Source: an uncultured Ruminococcus sp. (GTDB taxonomy: Bacteria; Bacillota; Clostridia; Oscillospirales; Acutalibacteraceae). Taken from it: a stretch of DNA of 10,026 bases. The notes beneath the pieces were generated by a model. That model was given only the letters and a program-made list of their open reading frames with translations. It was not told the origin of the DNA and searched no databases. The stretch covers positions 1 to 10,026 of the forward strand of contig CALZCU010000015.1 of assembly GCA_945632055.1 (NCBI GenBank). Reading direction: 5' to 3'. The position numbers and the translations under genes are program-made. Shown here in pieces: positions 1 to 7,232 of the stretch. How positions within the stretch are numbered: the stretch's first letter is position 1; the number at the start of each line of letters is the position of its first letter.

Positions 1-993
1 CTCCTTGCCGACCTCTTCAAGAGTGCGGCTTCTGCCGTCCTCAAGGCCAAAACGGAGTCTGAGCACCTTTTCCTCCCTTGGTGTAAGTGTTGAAAGCACA
101 TCTGAAAGCTGTTCCCTGAGCATTGTGTGAGAAGCCGCATCGGCAGGCGCAGGCGCTTCATTATCGGGGATAAAGTCACCGAGATGGCTGTCCTCTTCCT
201 CACCGATAGGAGTTTCAAGCGAAACAGGCTCCTGTGCAACACGCATAATTTCACGCACCTTGTCAACGGGCATATCGATTTCTGCGGAAATTTCTTCTGC
301 GGTAGGCTCGTGACCGTTCTGGTGGAGAAGCTGGCTCTGCACCTTCTTGACCTTATTTATTGTTTCTACCATATGAACAGGGATGCGGATTGTACGAGCC
401 TGATCTGCAATCGCACGGGTAATCGCCTGTCTTATCCACCAGGTTGCATAGGTTGAAAACTTGAAGCCCTTTGTGTAATCAAACTTTTCAACAGCCTTAA
501 TAAGGCCGAGGTTACCCTCCTGAATCAAATCAAGGAACTGCATTCCTCTGCCGAGATAACGCTTTGCAATGCTTACAACAAGACGAAGGTTTGCCTCAGA
601 AAGTCTTTGCTTTGCGGCTACATCGCCGTCGGAAATTCTGATTGCAAGCTCAATTTCCTCCTCGGAAGAAAGGAGCGGAACCCTGCCTATCTCCTTAAGA
701 TAAACCTTTACGGGGTCATCGGTTGTGATTCCCTGCTCCGGTGCAGAGATTGAGGAGTCGTCGTCCTTGCCGTCAGTAAAGTTCAAGTCAATATCGTCAA
801 TTTTTATATCTCCGATATCCTCCACTATTTCGATGCCCTGTGACTCAATTGTATCATAGAGCTTTTCAAGCTGTTCAGGCTCAAAATCAATTTCTCCGAT
901 TGCGTCAAGAATATCCTGATTTGTAAGCTGTCCCTTCTGCTTGCCGAGGTCGATAAGCTCCTTAACAATTGTTTTTTTATCCTGTACCGGCAT
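1..993 (-). CDS. rpoD: RNA polymerase primary sigma factor (SigA/RpoD), C-terminus cut off by window edge
   Basis: This is the housekeeping sigma-70 factor, which directs RNA polymerase to -35/-10 promoters. Translating the minus strand from the ATG at 993 gives 331 codons with no stop before the window edge. Residues about 6-58 look like region 1.1. Region 1.2 follows at about 89-120 ([11 protein letters not shown]), and region 2 at about 130-212 carries the hallmarks [32 protein letters not shown] and [13 protein letters not shown], which cover core binding and -10 melting. Region 3 follows, then the start of region 4.1 ([18 protein letters not shown], near 303). The region 4.2 helix-turn-helix that reads the -35 element lies outside the window. 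The start is supported by an AAGGAAAGGAAA purine tract at 1001-1012. It sits 21 nt after the dnaG stop, so the two are probably co-transcribed. The identification is very secure; the missing end comes from the window boundary, not from a broken gene. Confidence 0.97.
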   Translation of the reverse strand, partial: MPVQDKKTIVKELIDLGKQKGQLTNQDILDAIGEIDFEPEQLEKLYDTIESQGIEIVEDIGDIKIDDIDLNFTDGKDDDSSISAPEQGITTDDPVKVYLKEIGRVPLLSSEEEIELAIRISDGDVAAKQRLSEANLRLVVSIAKRYLGRGMQFLDLIQEGNLGLIKAVEKFDYTKGFKFSTYATWWIRQAITRAIADQARTIRIPVHMVETINKVKKVQSQLLHQNGHEPTAEEISAEIDMPVDKVREIMRVAQEPVSLETPIGEEEDSHLGDFIPDNEAPAPADAASHTMLREQLSDVLSTLTPREEKVLRLRFGLEDGRSRTLEEVGKE

Positions 994-1014
994 AACACAC
1001 TTTCCTTTCCTTAG

Positions 1015-2781
1015 CTATCTCTTGTTTTTCCTTATCATTTCAAGGTAGTCGCTCAGCTCCTGCGGTGACATTGAAGCAACATCCTCGCTTGAGGGCTTGC
1101 GGCTTTCCTCGCTGATTACCTTAATATATTCCATCATTGCCGAATGAGTTGAAGCAGCCGCAACTGACTGCGAAAGAAGCTGAAAAAGCTTCGAGGCTTC
1201 GTCCTGCGTAAAGTCGGCTGCAATGTTAGTGAGTGGCTCATAACCGCTTTGTATTCTTCCGAGAAAATACTCGTAATACCGCCTGATGAGCGAGTTCTGA
1301 AACTGCTCAGGCTTAAGGTGAGAAGCAATTTCCTCAGCTGAATCGGGATTGTTTATCATATAGACTACAAGAGCTTCCTCAGCGCTTGAGCTTCTCGGCT
1401 TTTTATAATGTTCCGAGTTGATTTTATCGTTTCTGCCGCTCAGATCGGTCTGAATCTTCCTTGCTTGCTTCTTTGCACCTTCACGGTAACGCCTTTTTGA
1501 AATATTTTCAAGCTGACGCATAAATGAATTTTTGTCAATTGCAAGCTCGGCACAGATTTTTGAGGCATAGACATCTCTTTCAATCGGACTTGAAATTTCC
1601 GCAACAACCTTTGCCGCCGCCTCAAGATAGGCAACCTTGCCGTCAGTTGTTTCAACATTATTTGCAAGTCTGAGCTTTTGCAGGCGGTATTCAACATCAT
1701 TGCCGCTTTTTTCAATCACAGCCTTGAATGCCGCTGATCCGTCAGCGCCGTGCGAGCGGATAAACTCATCGGGATCCTTGCCGTTTGGTATATTCAGGAC
1801 TCTGATAAGCAATCCTGCATTTCGAAGAATAGGAATTGCCCTTGCAGTTGCCTTCTGACCTGCCTCATCGGCATCATAACAGATGATAACCTCATCAGCA
1901 TACCGCTTCATCAGAACAGCCTGTTCGCTTGTGAGCGCAGTTCCGAGAGTTGCAACAGCATTTGCAAAGCCAGCCTGATTTACGGATATTACATCCATAT
2001 AGCCCTCGCACAGAATCAGCGTTCTTGTGCCTGAATTCTTCGCATTATTAAGCGAAAACAGATTTGCGCTCTTTTTGAAAACAGGCGTATCCGAGGTATT
2101 AAGGTACTTTGGCTTCTCGTCTGTCATTATTCTTCCGCCGAATGCAATGACATTTCCTCTTAAATCGATAATCGGGAACATTACCCTGTTTGTAAAGCGG
2201 TCGTAAATTCCGTTTCCGTTTTTACGCTGAACAGCAAGATTTGCCGCAACAAGCTCGCTGTCCTTAAAGCCCTTGGAACGCATATACTTGCACAGAGATG
2301 TCCAGTCGTCATCGGCAAAGCCAAGACCGAATCGGCGGATTGTTCTGTCGGAAAGACCTCTTGAGTGAAAGTAGTCAAGTCCCGCTCTGCCTGTCTGAGA
2401 ATACAGAGCGTCAAAATAAAAGCGAGCCGCTGTGCGGTTTGCCTCAAACACCCTGTTGCGAAGCCTGCTCAGGCTGTCGTCGTAGGAATTTTCGGGAAGC
2501 TCCATTCCTGCCCGCTGGGCAAGGTACTTTACTGCGTCGACATAATCGAGATTTTCAATCCTCATTATAAATGTGATTACATCTCCGCCTGCGCCGCAGC
2601 CAAAGCAATAAAAGGAACCGTTTTCGGTGTAAACATTAAAGGAGGGAGTTTTTTCGCCGTGAAACGGGCATAAACCGACCATATTTCGACCGCGCCGTTT
2701 CAGAGTGACATATGAGGTGACAATTTCAGTTATGTCATTGCGCATTTTCAGCTCCTGCAGGAAAGACTCCGGAAATGCCAT
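1015..2781 (-). CDS. dnaG: DNA primase DnaG
   Basis: This primase synthesises the short RNA primers for chromosome replication and works with the replicative helicase at the fork. The 588-residue product is normal length for the family. The N-terminal CHC2-type zinc finger has ligands Cys38, His41, Cys59 and Cys62 within CPFHGEKTPSF and FYCFGCGAGGD. The catalytic core holds the DRFTNRVMFPI and FGGR motifs (about 194-217). The TOPRIM fold has the acidic residue in CEGYMDV (Glu259) and the metal-binding DxD in ICYDADEAG (Asp303, Asp305). The last 150 residues or so match the position of the helicase-interaction domain and are less conserved. The ATG at 2781 is preceded by AAGGGGGAG at 2786-2794, a purine-rich ribosome site with short spacing. 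It is followed 21 nt later by rpoD, the classical dnaG-sigA pairing. The gap upstream to folD is 134 nt, with no clear promoter or terminator. Confidence 0.98.
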   Translation of the reverse strand: MAFPESFLQELKMRNDITEIVTSYVTLKRRGRNMVGLCPFHGEKTPSFNVYTENGSFYCFGCGAGGDVITFIMRIENLDYVDAVKYLAQRAGMELPENSYDDSLSRLRNRVFEANRTAARFYFDALYSQTGRAGLDYFHSRGLSDRTIRRFGLGFADDDWTSLCKYMRSKGFKDSELVAANLAVQRKNGNGIYDRFTNRVMFPIIDLRGNVIAFGGRIMTDEKPKYLNTSDTPVFKKSANLFSLNNAKNSGTRTLILCEGYMDVISVNQAGFANAVATLGTALTSEQAVLMKRYADEVIICYDADEAGQKATARAIPILRNAGLLIRVLNIPNGKDPDEFIRSHGADGSAAFKAVIEKSGNDVEYRLQKLRLANNVETTDGKVAYLEAAAKVVAEISSPIERDVYASKICAELAIDKNSFMRQLENISKRRYREGAKKQARKIQTDLSGRNDKINSEHYKKPRSSSAEEALVVYMINNPDSAEEIASHLKPEQFQNSLIRRYYEYFLGRIQSGYEPLTNIAADFTQDEASKLFQLLSQSVAAASTHSAMMEYIKVISEESRKPSSEDVASMSPQELSDYLEMIRKNKR

Positions 2782-2810
2782 AATGCTCCCCCTTTCTGTT
2801 TTCCTATTAG

Positions 2811-2889
2811 TTTTTTACGCTTTTATTTCGGATATTCCTTTTTTATTTAAAAAAATTCTTTGATTTATTTGTTTTTCGGGAGTTTTTCG
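2811..2889. other. Phased A/T-tracts in the folD-dnaG gap, possible intrinsically curved DNA
   Basis: The 134-nt folD-dnaG gap is strongly AT-rich. Runs of four to seven A or T are centred near 2813, 2822, 2841, 2852, 2874 and 2885. Most spacings are close to one or two helical turns (9, 19, about 11, 22 and 11 bp). The octamer GTTTTTCG occurs twice on the plus strand, at 2871-2878 and 2882-2889, exactly 11 bp apart. Phased A-tracts are known to bend DNA; whether this stretch bends or has a function is inference. I could not find a convincing -35/-10 pair or terminator hairpin here. Confidence 0.35.
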
Positions 2890-2915
2890 CTTAAATTACA
2901 TATATACCGCTTAGC

Positions 2916-3767
2916 TTAAATATTGTTCTGAAGTCTTGCCGCCTTGAGAGTGTTCTTCATCAGCGTTGCGATTGTCATAGGACCTACTCCTCCGGGTACG
3001 GGTGTAATAAAAGAGCATTTATCCTTGACATTTTCAAAATCGACATCACCGCAGAGCTTGCCGTTTTCATCTCTGTCCATACCGACATCAATTACAACTG
3101 CGCCCTCCTTGACCATATCAGCCGTTACAAACTTCGGTCTGCCGACTGCGGCAACGAGAATGTCAGCCTGTAAACAGACCTCGGCAAGATTTTTTGTGCG
3201 GCTGTGGCAGATAGTAACAGTTCCGTTTTCGTGGAGCAGGAGCATAGCCATAGGCTTGCCAACGATGTTGCTTCTTCCGATAACCACGCAATTCTTTCCG
3301 CTAACCGAAATATCATATGAATGGAGCATTTCCATTACTCCCGCAGGTGTGCAGGGCAGGAAATCATATTCGCCGAGCATAATTTTTCCGACATTTACTG
3401 CGTGAAAAGCGTCAACATCCTTTTCGGGATTTATTGCTTCAATCACAGCCTTGTCGTCAAGATGCTTAGGCAGAGGAAGCTGAACGAGTATTCCGTTGAT
3501 GTCTGCTTTATTGTTGAGCTTCTCAACAAGTGCAAGAAGCTCCTCCTGCGTTGTCTGCTCGGGCAAAGCGTATTCCTCCGACTTGAAGCCGACAGCCTCG
3601 CAGGCTTTTTTCTTATTGTTCACATATACTCTTGAAGCAGAATCGTCACCGACAATTACCACTGCAAGTCCGGGAGTTATGCCGTATTTCTCCTTTAATT
3701 CAAGCGTTTGATTTTTTACTTCTTCCTTTACCTGTGCCGATACCTTTTTTCCGTCTATAATCTGCAT
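2916..3767 (-). CDS. folD: Bifunctional methylenetetrahydrofolate dehydrogenase/cyclohydrolase FolD
   Basis: FolD is a cytosolic enzyme that interconverts 5,10-methylene-THF, methenyl-THF and 10-formyl-THF, supplying one-carbon units for purines and formyl-Met-tRNA. The 283-residue length is typical. It begins with the characteristic IIDGKK. The YVNNKKKA segment contains the conserved Tyr48 and probable catalytic Lys52. Further family signatures are GILVQLPLP (about 92-100), the Rossmann-type GRSNIVGKPMAMLL, CHSRT, and the C-terminal PGGVGPMTIATLMKNT. The ATG at 3767 is fixed by a near-perfect Shine-Dalgarno AAGGAGGA at 3776-3783 with 8-nt spacing, and by the family's standard N-terminus. The gene therefore starts inside the 3' end of lgt and overlaps it by 68 nt in another frame. 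That arrangement implies co-transcription with lgt. No tetrahydrofolate riboswitch is possible immediately upstream, because that DNA codes for lgt. Confidence 0.98.
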   Translation of the reverse strand: MQIIDGKKVSAQVKEEVKNQTLELKEKYGITPGLAVVIVGDDSASRVYVNNKKKACEAVGFKSEEYALPEQTTQEELLALVEKLNNKADINGILVQLPLPKHLDDKAVIEAINPEKDVDAFHAVNVGKIMLGEYDFLPCTPAGVMEMLHSYDISVSGKNCVVIGRSNIVGKPMAMLLLHENGTVTICHSRTKNLAEVCLQADILVAAVGRPKFVTADMVKEGAVVIDVGMDRDENGKLCGDVDFENVKDKCSFITPVPGGVGPMTIATLMKNTLKAARLQNNI

Positions 3768-4575
3768 AGAAAGAATCCTCCTTGTTTCTGTTTATAATCA
3801 TCATTACGATTCCCGTAACAAATATTGCAAACGACAGCACCTGCGATACCCTGATGTCCATTCCGAAAATCTGAAACGGCAGGTACAAGCTGTCTGTGCG
3901 AAGTCCCTCTACAATCATTCTTTCAAATCCGTACCATACAAGGTAGGAGAAGAATATCTGTCCTGAGTATTTTTGTCTGTATTTGCCGTAAAAATGGAGC
4001 AGTACGAAGCCTGCAAGACACCACAGCGATTCGTAAAGAAAGCAGGGGTGTACTCCGACCATACCTGTTCCCTCGCTCATCATTCTCCATGGGAGATCGG
4101 TTTCTGTGCCGAATGCCTCCTGATTCATAAAGTTGCCCCATCTTCCTATTCCCTGTCCGAGCAAAAATCCAACCATTGCGATGTCGAGAATAGGCATAAT
4201 CTTCATTTTTTGAAGCTTAGCCACAGTCAGACCGCCTGCAAGCGCACCTATAATTCCTCCGTAGATTGCGAGACCTCCGTTGTTTATGTAGAGAATCTCA
4301 ATCGGATTCTGACTGTAATAATCCCACTTGAACAAGCAATAATACAGTCTTGCGCCGACAATGCCTGTTACAATTCCGACCAGAATACAATTTACAAGCC
4401 TGTTGAAATCAACATTATATCTCGGCGAGCTTCTCCACGCATAGGTTATTGCAAGCAGGAGTCCGCAGGCGATTATAAGTCCGTACCAATATATCGGGTG
4501 CGAGCCGATACTGAAGGCTACAGAATTAATTGTAAAATCAAGTCCCAAGCCGGGGAAGCTTACATGATATTCCAT
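3700..4575 (-). CDS. lgt: Prolipoprotein diacylglyceryl transferase Lgt
   Basis: Lgt is the membrane enzyme that transfers diacylglycerol from phosphatidylglycerol to the lipobox cysteine of prolipoproteins, the first step of lipoprotein maturation. The 291-residue protein has several hydrophobic segments and the family signature GRWGNFMNQEAFG at 144-156, containing the essential Arg (145) and Asn/Glu residues. GARLYYCLF (74-82), NGGLAIYGG (99-107), HPCFLYESLW and EGLRTDSLYL are further family blocks. The position corresponding to E. coli His103 is Tyr105, which I believe is common in Firmicutes. The C-terminus is a basic tail (RRKK, GKGRSKK) encoded entirely in the overlap with folD. The ATG at 4575 follows AAGGAGGA (4581-4588), itself within the last codons of ymfH. 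Only 1 nt separates it from the ymfH stop, so the genes are very likely translationally linked. Confidence 0.97.
   Translation of the reverse strand: MEYHVSFPGLGLDFTINSVAFSIGSHPIYWYGLIIACGLLLAITYAWRSSPRYNVDFNRLVNCILVGIVTGIVGARLYYCLFKWDYYSQNPIEILYINNGGLAIYGGIIGALAGGLTVAKLQKMKIMPILDIAMVGFLLGQGIGRWGNFMNQEAFGTETDLPWRMMSEGTGMVGVHPCFLYESLWCLAGFVLLHFYGKYRQKYSGQIFFSYLVWYGFERMIVEGLRTDSLYLPFQIFGMDIRVSQVLSFAIFVTGIVMMIINRNKEDSFYADYRRKKGIGTGKGRSKKSNA
3776..3783 (-). promoter_or_regulatory. Strong Shine-Dalgarno of folD located inside lgt
   Basis: AAGGAGGA on the minus strand ends 8 nt before the folD ATG. It lies within the lgt reading frame, upstream of the lgt stop at 3700-3702. It decides the folD start and shows that the 68-nt overlap is not just an over-long ORF call. 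Confidence 0.85.
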
Positions 4576-4576
4576 A

Positions 4577-5857
4577 CTAATCCTCCTTGCCAGCCTGCTT
4601 TACAACAGAAAGCGTACAGTTGCATACATCGAGCATTTCTGAAAGTCTGTTGCTGACATCTTCAAATGAAGCCTTGGAAACAGCGTCAATGTATTCAAAA
4701 AGCTCGTTGCCGTTAAAGTGGTAATCAATTATTGCGTTTGAAATTGAGCTTACGGAATTGAGCGAAGAAACAGCGTCGCCGTAAACAGCCTTTTTTGCAA
4801 TTTCAAAATCATCTTTGTCAAGCCCCTCGGACTTAACCTTACTGATATACTGCTTTATCATCTCAGCCGCCTGTCTTGGCGCACGGGACTCTCCGCCGAA
4901 GATAACCGAGCAGTAACCGGGCCCCTCAAAAAGCTCGTAGGAAAACGAGCTGTTAATGAGGTTTGAATCCATAAGACTGCGGTAGAGCGTGCTTGTGTTC
5001 GAGGCAAGCATTGAAAGCAGAATATCTGTGCAGGCAAGAGCCTTTTCGTCAAGCTGTTTTTCTGCTTTTTCCTTAAAGCCGAGATTGAAAATAGGCATTG
5101 AAACAGGGAATGTCTGCTCAACAAACGGTGTGTTCACCTCGTAAGGCTCGTCCTGAAAATAGTTTTTAATTTCAGTCTTTTTGCAGGGGTTTAGCATTTT
5201 ATCTGCTGTTTTAAGCACCTGTTCAACTGTCACATTGCCCGAAACGCAAAGTGCCATATTGTTAAGATTGTAGAAAACATTGTAAACCTCATAGAGCTTT
5301 TCGGCTGTGATTTGTGCAATGCTTTCAACCGTTCCTGCAATATCAATCTTGACAGGATGGTTTTTATACATTCCCTCCAGCATATTGAACATTACACGCC
5401 AATCGGGAGCGTCATCATACATTTTTATTTCCTGTCCGATTATGCCCTGTTCCTTTGCAACCGTCTGAGGTGTGAAGTACGGATGCTGAACAAAATCAAG
5501 CAGAATTTCAAGGCTTTTGTCAAATTTTTCCGTACAGGAGAACAGATAGCAGGTTTTTTCAAAGCTCGTGTAGGCATTGGCATTTGCGCCTGTTTCAGCG
5601 TATCTTACAAAGGCGTCACCCTCCTCGCTCTCAAACAGCTTGTGCTCAAGATAGTGGGCAATTCCGTCGGGAACGGTGATTTTGCTTCCGCCGTCAACGG
5701 AAAAGCAGGTGTTTATGCTTCCGTATTTTGTGCCGAAAATCGCATATGCAGACTTATATCCCTCCTTGGGATAAACATAAATTACAAGTCCCGAGGGATG
5801 ATTTATTTTATAATAGCTGTCGCCTGTCAGCTCCGACTTTATTTCAGTAATATTCAT
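4577..5857 (-). CDS. ymfH: M16-family zinc metallopeptidase, YmfH/YfmH type
   Basis: This 426-residue protein belongs to the pitrilysin/M16 family and is the member of the pair with an intact active site. HYLEH gives the inverted zinc motif HxxEH (His68, Glu71, His72), and the downstream EQGIIGQEIKMYDD has Glu143 as the likely third ligand. The context AHYLEHKLFESEEGD followed by GANANAYTSFEKTCYLFSC is characteristic of the Bacillus YmfH group, which databases label 'EF-P 5-aminopentanol modification-associated protein YfmH'. That functional label is inherited; the physiological substrate is not evident from sequence. There is no signal peptide, so a cytoplasmic location is likely. The ATG at 5857 has AAAGAGGT (5865-5872) overlapping the ymfF stop codon. 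It lies 13 nt after ymfF and 1 nt before lgt, inside one operon. Confidence 0.92.
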   Translation of the reverse strand: MNITEIKSELTGDSYYKINHPSGLVIYVYPKEGYKSAYAIFGTKYGSINTCFSVDGGSKITVPDGIAHYLEHKLFESEEGDAFVRYAETGANANAYTSFEKTCYLFSCTEKFDKSLEILLDFVQHPYFTPQTVAKEQGIIGQEIKMYDDAPDWRVMFNMLEGMYKNHPVKIDIAGTVESIAQITAEKLYEVYNVFYNLNNMALCVSGNVTVEQVLKTADKMLNPCKKTEIKNYFQDEPYEVNTPFVEQTFPVSMPIFNLGFKEKAEKQLDEKALACTDILLSMLASNTSTLYRSLMDSNLINSSFSYELFEGPGYCSVIFGGESRAPRQAAEMIKQYISKVKSEGLDKDDFEIAKKAVYGDAVSSLNSVSSISNAIIDYHFNGNELFEYIDAVSKASFEDVSNRLSEMLDVCNCTLSVVKQAGKED

Positions 5858-5870
5858 TTCATTTACCTCT

Positions 5871-7136
5871 TTACTTGTTTTTTAACACATAAACGGTGTC
5901 GAGAGTAAGCTTCTTTGCGGCATTTACAAGCTGTTCCTTAGTCACCGCATTAATTTCTTCAGACAGTTCCTCAATTGATTTGAACGAGCCGTTGAAAAGC
6001 TGGCTTGTGTACCAGGAGTCAATTCCTCCGACAGTATCGTTCGAGGAATTAAAGGAATTGATTACTGCCATTTTTGTTGCTTCAATCTCAAAATCACTGA
6101 TGTTTCCGCTTTGCATATCGGATATTTCATTGAGAATAGCTTTTTCAGCCTTTTCAAGATTATCGCCCTCAACTCCGCTGTCAACAGTAAGTATACCCTT
6201 CTGCATATCGTAACGAGATGAGCAGTAATAGCAAAGGCTCTGCTTTTCACGCACATTACAGAACAGCTTTGAATTTGCAGTACCTCCAAGCACTGCGCAC
6301 ATAAGGCGTGTTGCAATCACCTCATCATCGGGAACAGCGCAGTCTGTGCGGAATCCCATAACGAGCTTGGACTGAGAAAGCTCCATTTCCTCAACAACAC
6401 GGTTCACCCTGTCTGCACTGCGAACAACTCTGTTGTCAAGCTCAACAGGCTTGCGCTCCACCTTAGAAAAGGAACGGACAAATACACTCTCAGCCTTATC
6501 TGAAGGACTGTCGCCGATATAGAAGATTTCAAAAACTGCTGTTTTGAGAAGCTCCTGCCATGTGCTGTAAAGCGACGCGGGAGTCGCACTCTTAATTTTT
6601 TCAGCTGTGCCGTAACGCTTTATACCAAAGGCTTCGTTTTTGCACATATTCTTTACAAGCTGTCCGCTTGCATAAATTCTTTTGTCGTTAAATTCGGAAT
6701 CAATAAGGTCTAGAAGCTGTCTGCGCTCCTGCTCAACCTCATCTGCCTTAAAGGCATTTCCTTCAAGATTCGGCTTGAAAATTGCTCCGCAAATAAGCTC
6801 GGAAAGCTCAAAGGCTATGCTTTCACCGTCAAATGTATATCTGTCGTCAAGTCCCGACGCTGAGATTGTGAGAATCTGTCGGTCACCGTATTTGCGAAGC
6901 GACGAGGTAAGGTCAGCTCCGTAAAGAGAGCTGAGCTTTTTGCTCAGGCAGGTGAAATCGGGATAGGCTTCACAGGAACGGGTAAGCAAACCGCAGAGCA
7001 GAGCGTTTGAAGCGGCAGTTTCCTCACACAGCGGAACAACAATGTTCACGCTGATTCTCATAGTCTTAAAACGGTTGTCCTTTACACTGTTAAAGTACAC
7101 ACCGTCGGATATCAATTTCCTTTTTATCGAACTCAT
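5871..7136 (-). CDS. ymfF: M16-family protein without zinc motif, YmfF/YfmF type
   Basis: This 421-residue M16-fold protein pairs with the following gene. Where an active M16 peptidase has HxxEH, this one has NALLCGLLTRSC (about 44-55), with no histidines or glutamate, so it is presumably catalytically inactive. The C-terminal part has REKQSLCYYCSSRYD, the second-domain Arg/Tyr block seen in M16 partners. Order and character match the Bacillus ymfF-ymfH pair, labelled in databases as EF-P 5-aminopentanol modification-associated. By analogy with other M16 heterodimers it may form a complex with the YmfH-type subunit; that is inference. The ATG at 7136 is preceded by AAAGAGG (7146-7152) at 9-nt spacing and by a good promoter at 7181-7209, so it is probably the first gene of the ymfF-ymfH-lgt-folD unit. 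Confidence 0.9.
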   Translation of the reverse strand: MSSIKRKLISDGVYFNSVKDNRFKTMRISVNIVVPLCEETAASNALLCGLLTRSCEAYPDFTCLSKKLSSLYGADLTSSLRKYGDRQILTISASGLDDRYTFDGESIAFELSELICGAIFKPNLEGNAFKADEVEQERRQLLDLIDSEFNDKRIYASGQLVKNMCKNEAFGIKRYGTAEKIKSATPASLYSTWQELLKTAVFEIFYIGDSPSDKAESVFVRSFSKVERKPVELDNRVVRSADRVNRVVEEMELSQSKLVMGFRTDCAVPDDEVIATRLMCAVLGGTANSKLFCNVREKQSLCYYCSSRYDMQKGILTVDSGVEGDNLEKAEKAILNEISDMQSGNISDFEIEATKMAVINSFNSSNDTVGGIDSWYTSQLFNGSFKSIEELSEEINAVTKEQLVNAAKKLTLDTVYVLKNK

Positions 7137-7180
7137 TTTATCAAACCTCTTTCGGCTTTATTTTCCAAACATTTCTTTAT

Positions 7181-7209
7181 ATTATAGCACAATGATTTGC
7201 CTTTATAAA
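7181..7209 (-). promoter_or_regulatory. Sigma-A-type promoter with extended -10 upstream of ymfF
   Basis: The minus strand carries TTTATA (7204-7209, 4 of 6 consensus -35 bases), exactly 17 bp, then TATAAT (7181-7186, perfect -10), with the extended -10 dinucleotide TG directly upstream (TGCTATAAT). The predicted start of transcription is near 7174, giving a leader of about 37 nt that contains the AAAGAGG ribosome site. It lies in the 96-nt yitT-ymfF gap. The 10-bp palindrome CTTTATAAAG (7201-7210) overlaps the -35 box. Confidence 0.75.
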
Positions 7210-7232
7210 GAGAAATTAGAATAAACAGCTTA

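Noticed and set aside
127..456. Plus-strand open frame of 109 codons opposite rpoD
   Set aside because: The minus strand here codes for sigma regions 2 and 3, which are highly conserved; the plus frame has no homology signs.
3768..3900. Possible tetrahydrofolate riboswitch upstream of folD
   Set aside because: The DNA upstream of folD is lgt coding sequence, with the ribosome site close by and no room for an untranslated leader.
4255..4280. Tyr instead of the E. coli catalytic His103 in Lgt
   Set aside because: The GGLAIYGG form is, to my recollection, common among Firmicutes Lgt proteins, so I do not treat it as loss of function.
3973..4656. Long plus-strand open frame of 227 codons opposite lgt and the end of ymfH
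   Set aside because: It has no recognisable domain, crosses a gene junction, has no ribosome site that I can see, and lies antisense to strongly identified genes. It is a codon-usage shadow.
5312..5908. Plus-strand open frame of 198 codons opposite ymfH
   Set aside because: Its translation has no family features and mirrors the antisense of a conserved M16 protein; a chance open frame.
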